Positions 16,184-24,963 of a stretch of 40,150 bases of DNA are shown here, in pieces (the stretch's first letter is position 1; each line of letters begins with the position of its first letter). A program made the translations under genes and the position numbers. The stretch covers positions 1 through 40,150 of the forward strand of contig JAITEK010000068.1 of NCBI GenBank assembly GCA_031282085.1. Reading direction: 5' to 3'. The DNA comes from Coriobacteriales bacterium. GTDB lineage: Bacteria > Actinomycetota > Coriobacteriia > Coriobacteriales > UBA8131. Below the pieces are notes generated by a model, which saw only the letters and a program-made list of their open reading frames with translations, did not search any database and was not told the origin of the DNA.

Positions 16184-19100
16184 ATGTCGCAAGTGAGTAA
16201 ACTGATTACCCGCGAAGATCGGGACATAGCCATTGTTGGCATATCAGTGTTCTGTCCGGCGGGCGAGAGCGTCGAGGAGTTCTGGGACGGGATATCCCGT
16301 GGCGTTGACTTTATCACCGACGCGCCGCCAGAGATCATTGCCGCGCACCATTTTGAGGGGCAGCCCAACGGGATAGATCGCTTCTACTGCAAGCGAGGCG
16401 GTTTTAGCAAGGCCTTTAAGGTCGATCCGCTTCGCTACGGTATCCTGCCCATCACCGCCGACGCCATAGACCCCGACGAGCTCCTCTCCCTGGCCGGCTC
16501 GGAGCAGGCGCTTATCGACGCCGACATCTTTGAGAAGGGCATACCGCTCCAGAACGGCGCCATCATAATCGGAAAGGGCAACTTCTCGGGAGCCGTCTCC
16601 CTGCGCAGCCTTGAGATAGTCCGCACGGCATGGCAGCTTACGGCGCTGATAAAGAGCATCCTGCCCGACCTGTCGGATGAGGACATCGAGCGCATACGCA
16701 AAGGCTACCAGGCGCAACAGGGGCGCTACCAGGCGGACATGGCCATCGGGACCATGCCGAACCTCGTCGCCTCGATGGTGGCGAACCGTTTTGACATGCA
16801 CGGCCCCGCCTACACCGTCGACGCTGCCTGCGCCAGCGGCATCGTAGCCATCAACCACTCCATCGGGCTGCTCAGAAGCGGCCAAATCGATGTTGCCGTG
16901 GCCGGTGGTATGCACACGGCGCAAAGCGCTATGTTCTGGGGCGCCTTCGACATGATGGGCGCCATGTCGCGCCGGGGCGAGATAGCGCCGTTCAGCAAGA
17001 ACGCCGACGGTCTGCTCATCGGGCAAGGCGGCGGCTTTATCGTCCTCAAGACCCTGCGCAAGGCCCTCGAGGACGGGGACCGCATCTACGCGCTCATCAA
17101 AGACACCGCCATCGCGAGTGACGGCGCGGGCACCCATGTGACGGTCACCTCCGTAAAAGGACAGGTCCGCGTACTCAAACGCGCCTGGGAAGCCGCCGGC
17201 ATGGACCCTGAGCTGCTCGGTTATGTCGAGGCTCACGGAACGGCGACGCCCGTAGGCGACCGGACCGAGCTAAACACGCTCAAGGAGTTCTTCGGCGACA
17301 ACACGCATCCTCAAGCCTTCGTCGGCTCCGTGAAGTCCAACATGGGACACACGATGCCCGCGGCGGGCATGATGGGCATCATCAAGACGGCGTTGTCTCT
17401 CTATCATCGCCAGATACCGCCCACCCTGCACTGTGAGGATCCCTTGCCGGCCATGTTCGAGTCGCGTTTCTTGCCGCCACAGGAGCTTATCGACTGGGAT
17501 ACCGACCAGTATCCTCTCATCGCAGGCGTTAACGCTTTCGGCTTCGGCGGCATCAACTCGCATGCCATCCTCACGGCCTATGAGCCGACAAAGGGCATGC
17601 CCCCACAACCAAAGCCCAAGGTCTGGCTGGGTGAGGCCCTCAGACTGTCGGCCACCAGCAAAGACGCCCTCATCGAGAAGCTCAAGTCGGGCGACTACAC
17701 CGACACGGGCGGCAACTACCGCCTTGTTATCTTCGAGCCCAGCGACGAGCGCGTACAGAAGGCCATCAGCATCGTTGAGAAGGACAAGCCCTGGCGCGGC
17801 CGCATGGACATCTGGTTCTCCAACCAGGCCCTGATCGAGAACGGCGGCAAGGTCGTGTTCCTCTGCCCCGGCTTTGGCCCTGATGAGATACCGGAGACGG
17901 AAAGCATCAGCAGAATGCTCGATTTGCCCTTCGTTGAGGAGGAGCTGGCCAAGCAGGACATACTGGAGCACACGAGGACGACCCTGCGCAACTTCATCGT
18001 CGGCTTCTTGTGCAAGGAAGCCTTAGAGAAGCTCGGAATCGAGCCGGACATCTACGTGGGACACAGTGTGGGCGAGTGGAACGCCACGATATACGCGGGA
18101 ATGACCGACGGCAACTGGAAGAAGATAGGCCGCATGGTGAACTCCCTGTATAACCCCCTGCGCTTCCCCCTGATAGCCGTCAGCGGCATCGACATCGAGA
18201 CGGTCAACGCCTGGTGCGACGAGATCGATGGCCTGTACCTCTCCAATGACAACTGCCCCAGCCAGGTGCTTCTGGCGGGAACAGAGAGCGCCGTCGAGAT
18301 ACTGACCAAGCGCCTGGCCGATGAGCGGCTGTTCTACTCGATCCTGCCCTACGGGGCCGGCTTCCACACGCCGCTGATAGGAGAGGACAACCAGGACCAG
18401 CAGATCCTGGAGACCGTCGACGTCCATGAGGGGCATACGCCGGTCTGGTCGGCGACGACGCTGGAGCTGGTTCCCTCGGACCGGGACGAATACAACGCGC
18501 TGGTAGACAGCCAGATGAGGCGCCCGGTCTATTTCCGCGAACTTACCGAGAAACTCTACGCTGAGCAGAACGCGTGCGTCTTTGTGCAGCTTGGCGTCGC
18601 CACTCTCAACAACTTTGTGGAGGACACGCTCAAGGGACAGGACATCTGCACAGTCTCGGCAGTCGCGAGTGGTCGGCTTGGCGCCGATCAGCTGCGGCGC
18701 GTTCTGGCGGCCCTCTATATCGAGGGACGCCCGGTCGACGCCGACTTCCTCGGCGTGAAGCCCCTGTATCGCACGGAGCACAGCCTCTTGACGGTACTGC
18801 GAGGGGCGCCGCCCATCCTCGACGAGCTCCCTGAGCTCACCGAGGTCGTGAAGCAGCGCTACGGCGACGTCGGCTCGCATCTTGCGCAGGGCCTGGAGGG
18901 TGCGGAAAGCCTGAGTGGCAACCCCGTTCTCGACGCGGCCAGCGCCAATCTACGCGAGGCCTCAAAGGTCCAAAGCGAACTGGTCCGCCTGTTCGAGCAG
19001 ATGCCACAGAGCGCCTTTACTTCTTCAACCACTCCCGCGGAGTCGGCTGCTGCCCTTGGGGCAGGCTCCTCCGCATCTCCTTTTACCTTCTCGAGATCCG

Positions 19101-20644
19101 CCCCGGCCGCCCCATCCCTCCCCCCAACAAATGGGTCGGCCGGCGCGCGGATACCTACGCAAGCATCGCGCGAGGACTTCAAGGAGACCTTGCGCCTCAA
19201 CTTTGAGGATCATCCCTATCTCGTAGACCACTCGATCGTGCGTCAGCCCGAGGGCTGGGAGTTCGCGGATGACCTCAACCTCGTCGTGCCTCTGACCATG
19301 ACCATCGAGCTGCTCTCTGAGATAGCCCAACGCTATGTGCCCGACCACAAGCTCGTGTGCGTAAGCAAGGTTTGGGCCTATCGGTGGATCACCCTTGAGG
19401 CTCCCTTTGAGGAGACCCTTGAGGGCCACTGGAAAGGACCACTGGTACTGGAGCTGAACCTGGTAGGCTTTGCAAAGGCCGAGTTCACTTTTGCGGATGA
19501 ATACCCGGAGCCACCCGCCGAGTACCTGGGCGACATAGACGTCGGCGAGAAGATCATGGAAAACGTAACGCCCGATGTGCTCTACCATCGCTACTCCTTC
19601 CACGGGCCGCAGTATCACTCCAACATAGGCCTGGTGAAGGTCGGCGCGCGCGGTATGATCAACTACGCGCAACGGCGCGGAGGAAAGGGCTCCCTGCTCG
19701 ACGTCATGGGGCAGCAGCTCGGATTGTTCCTGCATCTGACGCAGACCGTGAACACCATCTCCTTCCCCATCCGTTTGAAGGAGCTGAGCTTCTACGCCGA
19801 CATCTTCGACCAGGAAGGCGTCTTTGAGCACACGATGGTCATCACGCGCCTGACCGAGAGCAGCATCGTCGGCGACATGATACTTAAACGCGACGGCAAG
19901 ATATGGGCCGTGGCGCGGGACTTCGTCTGCCAGCGCTTTGAGAATTACCTCCCCGTCTGGGGCGTGATACGCGAGCCACAGTGCAACAAACTGGCCGAGG
20001 AGATAGCACCGGGCGTCTATCACTACACCAACGTCAGCCGCAACAACGTGCTCGATCTGCTCTCAAAGCGCTACCTGAACGGCCCAGACCGGGCGGAGAT
20101 CGAGAATCTCGGCTCGTCGACACGCATACGGGAGTTGCTGACCAGCCGTATCGTCTTAAAGGACGCCGTGCGCGATTTTGTGCAGCAACACCATGGCGGC
20201 GGCGAGATGATATTCCCCATTGAGATATTCTATGCCCACGACGAGAAGGGCAAACCCCTCGTCAACGGCTATGGGCGCACGGTGGAGCTCATCGAGGATC
20301 TCGAGATCTCGTTGTCGCACAAGGGCGATGAGGCCGTCGCGATAGTGGCAAAGGAGCCTGTCGGCATCGACCTTGAGAAGATAGAGGAGAAGTCCGAGGG
20401 CTTCCTCAAGGCCAGCTTCACGGAGCGGGAGCGTGCGTTACTCGCCCCGCTTGAGCAACCCGAAGCCATCCTGCGATTCTGGGTAGCAAAAGAGGCCGTC
20501 GCGAAGAAAGCCGGCACTGGCCTTGAGGGCAATCCGAAACGCTTTGAAGTAACCGCGGTGGACGGTGATGTACTCACCGTGGGAGATCAAAAGGTCCAAA
20601 TCGTTAAGATCGGAGAGGAGCACGTGGTCGGATGGACAATATAA
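16184..20644 (+). CDS. Multidomain fatty acid/polyketide synthase: KS, AT, DH, phosphopantetheinyl transferase
   Basis: A 1486-residue partner of the preceding synthase. Ketosynthase (about 12-465) with the full triad: Cys216 (DAACASG), His351 (EAHGTAT), His389 (GHTMPAAG). It therefore looks active, not a chain-length-factor. Acyltransferase (about 545-830): Ser628 in GHSVGEW and AGFHTPL, but the usual PGQGSQ is replaced by PGFGPD. A Pro/Ser/Ala linker (about 945-985). Product-template-like dehydratase hot-dog (about 995-1270) with His1010 in DHPYLVDHS and Asp1173 in LDVMGQQ. C-terminal Sfp-type phosphopantetheinyl transferase: GIDLE (Asp1396, Glu1398) and WVAKEA (Lys1436, Glu1437). The frame opens at GTG 16172; ATG 16184 or GTG 16193 are also possible, and none has an ideal ribosome site. 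A 28-codon frame (16114-16200) overlaps the start. The dehydratase completes the reductive cycle missing from the first protein. Confidence 0.9.
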   Translation: MSQVSKLITREDRDIAIVGISVFCPAGESVEEFWDGISRGVDFITDAPPEIIAAHHFEGQPNGIDRFYCKRGGFSKAFKVDPLRYGILPITADAIDPDELLSLAGSEQALIDADIFEKGIPLQNGAIIIGKGNFSGAVSLRSLEIVRTAWQLTALIKSILPDLSDEDIERIRKGYQAQQGRYQADMAIGTMPNLVASMVANRFDMHGPAYTVDAACASGIVAINHSIGLLRSGQIDVAVAGGMHTAQSAMFWGAFDMMGAMSRRGEIAPFSKNADGLLIGQGGGFIVLKTLRKALEDGDRIYALIKDTAIASDGAGTHVTVTSVKGQVRVLKRAWEAAGMDPELLGYVEAHGTATPVGDRTELNTLKEFFGDNTHPQAFVGSVKSNMGHTMPAAGMMGIIKTALSLYHRQIPPTLHCEDPLPAMFESRFLPPQELIDWDTDQYPLIAGVNAFGFGGINSHAILTAYEPTKGMPPQPKPKVWLGEALRLSATSKDALIEKLKSGDYTDTGGNYRLVIFEPSDERVQKAISIVEKDKPWRGRMDIWFSNQALIENGGKVVFLCPGFGPDEIPETESISRMLDLPFVEEELAKQDILEHTRTTLRNFIVGFLCKEALEKLGIEPDIYVGHSVGEWNATIYAGMTDGNWKKIGRMVNSLYNPLRFPLIAVSGIDIETVNAWCDEIDGLYLSNDNCPSQVLLAGTESAVEILTKRLADERLFYSILPYGAGFHTPLIGEDNQDQQILETVDVHEGHTPVWSATTLELVPSDRDEYNALVDSQMRRPVYFRELTEKLYAEQNACVFVQLGVATLNNFVEDTLKGQDICTVSAVASGRLGADQLRRVLAALYIEGRPVDADFLGVKPLYRTEHSLLTVLRGAPPILDELPELTEVVKQRYGDVGSHLAQGLEGAESLSGNPVLDAASANLREASKVQSELVRLFEQMPQSAFTSSTTPAESAAALGAGSSASPFTFSRSAPAAPSLPPTNGSAGARIPTQASREDFKETLRLNFEDHPYLVDHSIVRQPEGWEFADDLNLVVPLTMTIELLSEIAQRYVPDHKLVCVSKVWAYRWITLEAPFEETLEGHWKGPLVLELNLVGFAKAEFTFADEYPEPPAEYLGDIDVGEKIMENVTPDVLYHRYSFHGPQYHSNIGLVKVGARGMINYAQRRGGKGSLLDVMGQQLGLFLHLTQTVNTISFPIRLKELSFYADIFDQEGVFEHTMVITRLTESSIVGDMILKRDGKIWAVARDFVCQRFENYLPVWGVIREPQCNKLAEEIAPGVYHYTNVSRNNVLDLLSKRYLNGPDRAEIENLGSSTRIRELLTSRIVLKDAVRDFVQQHHGGGEMIFPIEIFYAHDEKGKPLVNGYGRTVELIEDLEISLSHKGDEAVAIVAKEPVGIDLEKIEEKSEGFLKASFTERERALLAPLEQPEAILRFWVAKEAVAKKAGTGLEGNPKRFEVTAVDGDVLTVGDQKVQIVKIGEEHVVGWTI

Positions 20645-20949
20645 GCAGCACTTCGGCGGGGGCGCCACAGCGGATTGAGCCAGGCTCGATAGCCGCACAG
20701 ATCGTAGACATCGTCATCGAGATCATCGGTGAGGATGCTGCGAGCTTTTTGGTGTTCACCAAAGAGAGCAGCTTCATCAACGACCTTGAGATGGACAGTA
20801 TCCAGGTCATCCGCCTCTCAAAACGCGTTAACGAGCTGTATGGAGACCAGGTCGACCTTATCGGATGGCTCTCCAAGCGACCCGTCAACGAACTGCTCAC
20901 CCTCACGATAGGCGATGTGTCGTCCTTTGTGGAGGAGGGTTCTCGATGA
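20632..20949 (+). CDS. Free-standing acyl carrier protein
   Basis: A 105-residue carrier protein with the phosphopantetheine site Ser56 in NDLEMDSIQVIRLS. Helix one (AAQIVDIVIEIIGED) and the following helices fit the ACP fold. The N-terminal 18 residues are an unstructured Ser/Ala/Pro stretch. It starts 13 bases inside the end of the KS-AT-DH gene and ends in an ATGA overlap with the ABC ATPase gene, so synthesis of all three is probably coupled. The fused transferase next door would be expected to activate it. Placed between synthase and exporter, it may receive the finished chain or carry a starter unit. The WLSKRPVNELL segment suggests a carrier for an aminoacyl or specialised acyl group as an alternative to the housekeeping AcpP. 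Confidence 0.88.
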   Translation: MDNISSTSAGAPQRIEPGSIAAQIVDIVIEIIGEDAASFLVFTKESSFINDLEMDSIQVIRLSKRVNELYGDQVDLIGWLSKRPVNELLTLTIGDVSSFVEEGSR

Positions 20950-21656
20950 ACCGTCCGGCCATCGCGACTTTGCAGAGTGTGACCAAGGTATATCAGGCCG
21001 AGGGCCTGCCGGTCATGGCCATCGAAGGCGCCTCATTCAGCGTCGGGCAGGGGGAGATCTGCGCGATCATCGGAGCTTCCGGCTCGGGCAAGACGACCCT
21101 CCTCAACATCATAGGAGGCATAGACCGCTGCAACTCCGGCACCGTTGTCGTGGATGGCAGGGACATCACCCTCTTAAACGACAAGGAGCTGACGGAATAC
21201 CGCCGCCGCGAGGTGGGCTATGTGTTCCAGTTCTACAACCTGATACCGAACCTGACCGCCCTGGAGAATGTTGAGCTTGCCTCCGACATCTTCAAGACGC
21301 CGATCAAGGCGGCGGACATGCTGGACGCCGTGGGGCTGGGCGAGCGTCGCGGCAACTTCCCCTCTCAACTCTCGGGTGGAGAGCAGCAGCGCGTGGCCAT
21401 CGCGCGCGCCCTGGTGAAGATGCCTAAGCTGCTATTGTGTGATGAGCCGACCGGCGCCCTCGACAGCAAGACCGGCGTTCAGGTGCTCAGGATGCTGCAG
21501 CAGGCAAGCCTGTCGTTCGGCGTGACTGTGATACTGGTTACGCATAACACGGCAATCGTCGAGATGGCGAACCGCATCATAACTGTACGGAACAACAGGA
21601 TCGAGCGCATCATCATCAATCCCCAACCCTACCGTGCGGAGGATATCGTGCTATGA
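20946..21656 (+). CDS. ABC transporter ATP-binding protein (MacB/LolD type)
   Basis: A 236-residue ATPase with Walker A GASGSGKT (43-50), Q-loop FQFYN (Gln95), signature LSGGEQQR (142-149), Walker B LLLCDEP (Glu167) and switch His200. The order and spacing fit the MacB/LolD/FtsE group, which drives mechanotransmission permeases instead of classic channels. The frame opens earlier, but ATG 20946 is chosen because GGAGGAGGG precedes it and it overlaps the ACP stop. Its own stop overlaps the permease start (ATGA). Coupling to the carrier protein and synthase suggests the transporter handles the synthase product or the envelope layer it enters; that is inference. Confidence 0.93.
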   Translation: MNRPAIATLQSVTKVYQAEGLPVMAIEGASFSVGQGEICAIIGASGSGKTTLLNIIGGIDRCNSGTVVVDGRDITLLNDKELTEYRRREVGYVFQFYNLIPNLTALENVELASDIFKTPIKAADMLDAVGLGERRGNFPSQLSGGEQQRVAIARALVKMPKLLLCDEPTGALDSKTGVQVLRMLQQASLSFGVTVILVTHNTAIVEMANRIITVRNNRIERIIINPQPYRAEDIVL

Positions 21657-24600
21657 GCCGAGCACTGGGAAAGATAACGCGACGAGGGCTGCTTCGTGCG
21701 CCCGGACGCTTCATCGCGCTCTTCCTCATCATAGTGCTGGGGGCGGGCTTTTTGGCAGGTCTCCAATCCACGGCCCCCGACATGGTCGCGACCGCCGACA
21801 AGTATTTTGTCGATAAGAACCTTGCGGACTTCCGCCTTGCCTGCGACCTGGGCATCACCGAGGACGACGTTGGTGCCGCCCGGGCGTTGCCGGAGGTGGC
21901 ACAGGCAAGCGGTACCTACCGCGTCGACCTCAAGGGCGCCATCAACGAGACGTCGGCTATCTATGCCATCCACAGCCTTCCTTCCGACGTGGCAAGCGGT
22001 ACCTACCTCTCGCAGCTAGCACTGCAGGAAGGCCGTCTGCCCGAGCAACCGGAGGAATGCGTCGCCGACTCCTACTCGTCTATCCAGATCGGTGACAGGA
22101 TAGTGCTGGCCGAGGATAACCCCTCAGGCTCGCTTGAGATGCTGTCGCCCCGGACGCTCACCGTTGTCGGGCTGGCGCGCTCGTCGGCCTATGTCTCAAC
22201 GACCCGCGGCAACAGCGGCATCGGCAGCGGCCGGGTAAATAACTTCCTCTACGTGCAGGAAGCAGCGTTTACCAGCGAATACTACACCGGAATCGAACTC
22301 CGCCTTACCTCCACCGAGGGTCTTTCGGCCTTCTCGAAGAAGTATACGGAGGCTATCGAGGAAGGGCGGGCTGTTCTTGAGGAATTTACCCAGCGCCGCG
22401 CAGAGCTGCGACGCGACGACATAACCGCGGAGGTTGAGACAAACCTCGACGAGGCCGAAGCCGAGTTGGAGACTGAGAGCACGCAGGTAGAGACCGATTT
22501 GGCCTCGGCACAAGAAGCGCTGGAAAGCGGCCTGATAAGCCGTGATGAGGGTCTGCGACGCTACGAGGAGTCCTCGATAACCCTTGCGCGGAGCCGCCGG
22601 GAGCTGGACCAGGGCTGGACCAATCTCTCCGTGTCCCAGCAGGAGATAAGCACGCTACAGACGACATTCGAGGCGAGTCAGAGCGCGGTGGCAGGAGGTC
22701 GGGCAACCCTCCAGGAGCTTACGCAGCAACGCGACGCCCTCAAGACCGCGCTGGCGTTTGAGAACGATTCCGCGGCGGCGGCGACCCTTCAGATACAGAT
22801 AGACGCGCTCCAGGCGCAGATAGACCCGCTTTCCTCGCAGATAAGCGCCGGCGAGACCGAACTCGCAAAGGCCGAGGAGCAACTCAGCTCCGCCCAGGCG
22901 GCCTATGCGGAGGCCGAAAGCCAGCTCCAGAGGGGTGAGCAGGAATACCGCGCAGGAGAAAACGCGCTGTGGAACCTCTACTACCAGATCGAGCGGGCGA
23001 CCGAGCAGCTCAACTCAGGCCAGCAGGAATACGACCAGCAATCGGCGGAAGCCACAGACGCGCTTGAGGAGGCCCGCGCCGAACTCGACCAGAACCGCAA
23101 CGAGTTGGAGACACTGGCCCTGCCCGCCTGGTCCATCGAGGAGCGCAAGGATTTCCCCGGATACGCGAACTTCTCCGCTGACAAGGATCGCATCGCGAAC
23201 CTCTCCCTCGTCTTGCCCTGGTTCTTCTTCCTCGTCGCGAGCATCGTCTGTCTCACGACGATGACCCGTATGGTAGAAGAACAGCGTGTGCAGATAGGGA
23301 CGCTCAAGGCCTGCGGATACCGCCGGGAGCAGATAGCCTTCGGTTACCAGGCCTACGCCTGGCTCATCGGCCTGAGTGGCGGTGCCCTAGGCGTCGCGAT
23401 CGGCGTGGCTCTTTTCCCCCAGGCCATCTGGAGCTCGTACACCGCGGTATATCTCATGGAACCCTTCCAATCGATACTCGCTCCCCTCCCCTGCCTCGTC
23501 GGCCTGTTGGGCGGAGCGATTGCACTGTCTTTGGCAACAGCGTTTGCGTGCCGCAACACGCTCGACCGGGAAGCCGCCGAGCTCATGCGTCCTCGCGCCC
23601 CCAAAGCCGGCAAGCGGGTATTCCTCGAGCGCTGGCAGGGGCTGTGGGCTCGGATACCCTTCAGCCGTAAGGTCACCATCCGCAACCTGTTCCGTTACCG
23701 TACCCGTTTTGTCGTCACGGTCCTCGGCGTGGCGGGCTGCGCGGCATTGCTGCTGGCCGGCTTTGGCCTGCGGGATTCCATCGCCAGTGAAGTCGAGATG
23801 CAATATGGCAGCGAAGGCGTCTTCCATCTACGGGCGACCCTCGCGCTCAATAATGCCTCCGGCAGCCAGGAGGATACGGAGCTGAACAAGGCGTTGGAGG
23901 GCGTTGCTGATACCTACACCCACATCGAGAACCTTACGGTGAGTTTTGGCGGCAAGACCAACGGCGATGTTGTTACCTATCTCTCGGTGCCCGAGGACAT
24001 TGATTCCTTTGGCGAATTCATCACCCTGCGTCAGCCGTCGGACCACGAGCCGATAGCGTTCCCGAGCACCATGCCGGACAGCACGACTGGTGTGGGCGAC
24101 CGACCGGCTGTTGTGATAACCGAGCAGTTGGCCAACAGGCTCGGCATAAAGGTCGGCGACGAGATCAGCTTCGGCCCGCCCACCGGGATCCCCGCAAAGG
24201 CCCGCGTAAGCGGCATAGCGGAGAACTACGTCTACAACTACGTGTACCTCTCACCTCAGAACTACCGGACGCTTTTCGGTGCGGAGCCTGAGTACCGTTC
24301 GATCTACCTGATGTCCGACCTGCCCGAAGATGATTTTGAGGAGCTGCTGACGAAGCTGGTAGCAACGGATAACGTAGCGACAGCCTTCCCCGTCTCCTCG
24401 TTCAGGGACGTGGTGGACCTCGTGATCGCAAATATGAGCACCGTTATCTCACTCATGATCGGTGCGGCGTTCATATTGGCTGCCGTCGTTCTCTATAATC
24501 TCATCAGCATCATGGTGCTGGAGCGGCAGCGGGAGTTCGCGACGATGAAGGTACTGGGCTATCACCGGGGCCAGGTTGCCGCTTTCCTCTCCCGCGAGAC

Positions 24601-24835
24601 CACGGTTATGACCTTTATCGGCCTGATCCTCGGCCTGCCGCTGGGCCTCTGGTTACACGGTTACGTTATGGCTACCATCGAGGTGAACGAGCTCATGTTC
24701 TCTCGCGTGATACTGCCGTTGAGCTTTGTTTTTGCGATAGTGTTCCCTTTGATCTGCAACTACGTGGTGAACCTGTGCGTGCGTCCGCGCCTGAACAGGC
24801 TCGACCCCGCTAAGGTTCTGAAGTCCATAGAGTAA
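21653..24835 (+). CDS. FtsX/MacB-type ABC permease with large extracytoplasmic coiled coil
   Basis: A 1060-residue permease. An N-terminal membrane helix (about 20-40, FIALFLIIVLGAGFLAG) is followed by a MacB-like periplasmic part (about 45-220) and a very long Glu/Gln/Ala-rich coiled coil (about 225-490). Then comes the first FtsX domain with three membrane helices (about 515-650: PWFFFLVASIVCL, LIGLSGGALGVAIGVAL, CLVGLLGGAIALSLATAF). A second half starts at about 675 with a membrane helix (VVTVLGVAGCAALLLAGFG), a second extracytoplasmic domain and the last FtsX domain (about 920-1055; IGAAFILAAVVLYNLISIM). GTLKACGYRREQIAF and ATMKVLGYHRGQVAAF are the coupling motifs facing the ATPase. The doubled layout and coiled coil recall lipid or lipoprotein handling exporters. 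Substrate unknown; gene order points to a lipid. Confidence 0.88.
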   Translation: MSRALGKITRRGLLRAPGRFIALFLIIVLGAGFLAGLQSTAPDMVATADKYFVDKNLADFRLACDLGITEDDVGAARALPEVAQASGTYRVDLKGAINETSAIYAIHSLPSDVASGTYLSQLALQEGRLPEQPEECVADSYSSIQIGDRIVLAEDNPSGSLEMLSPRTLTVVGLARSSAYVSTTRGNSGIGSGRVNNFLYVQEAAFTSEYYTGIELRLTSTEGLSAFSKKYTEAIEEGRAVLEEFTQRRAELRRDDITAEVETNLDEAEAELETESTQVETDLASAQEALESGLISRDEGLRRYEESSITLARSRRELDQGWTNLSVSQQEISTLQTTFEASQSAVAGGRATLQELTQQRDALKTALAFENDSAAAATLQIQIDALQAQIDPLSSQISAGETELAKAEEQLSSAQAAYAEAESQLQRGEQEYRAGENALWNLYYQIERATEQLNSGQQEYDQQSAEATDALEEARAELDQNRNELETLALPAWSIEERKDFPGYANFSADKDRIANLSLVLPWFFFLVASIVCLTTMTRMVEEQRVQIGTLKACGYRREQIAFGYQAYAWLIGLSGGALGVAIGVALFPQAIWSSYTAVYLMEPFQSILAPLPCLVGLLGGAIALSLATAFACRNTLDREAAELMRPRAPKAGKRVFLERWQGLWARIPFSRKVTIRNLFRYRTRFVVTVLGVAGCAALLLAGFGLRDSIASEVEMQYGSEGVFHLRATLALNNASGSQEDTELNKALEGVADTYTHIENLTVSFGGKTNGDVVTYLSVPEDIDSFGEFITLRQPSDHEPIAFPSTMPDSTTGVGDRPAVVITEQLANRLGIKVGDEISFGPPTGIPAKARVSGIAENYVYNYVYLSPQNYRTLFGAEPEYRSIYLMSDLPEDDFEELLTKLVATDNVATAFPVSSFRDVVDLVIANMSTVISLMIGAAFILAAVVLYNLISIMVLERQREFATMKVLGYHRGQVAAFLSRETTVMTFIGLILGLPLGLWLHGYVMATIEVNELMFSRVILPLSFVFAIVFPLICNYVVNLCVRPRLNRLDPAKVLKSIE

Positions 24836-24963
24836 AACATGAGGAAAGGTGTGTAAAAGAGGGGTATAAAGAGGTAGGGGGAGAGGATTTGTACGGGAAT
24901 TCTGGTAGGAAGGTTTGAGAGCCGTAATCCCTGCAAGGGGGGATAAGGTAAGTGAGGTGCAAT

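Noticed and set aside
9169..20644. Classical omega-3 polyunsaturated fatty acid synthase
   Set aside because: Only one carrier domain is fused, one dehydratase is seen and the second KS is not followed by a chain-length factor; PUFA synthases carry tandem ACPs and paired DH domains.
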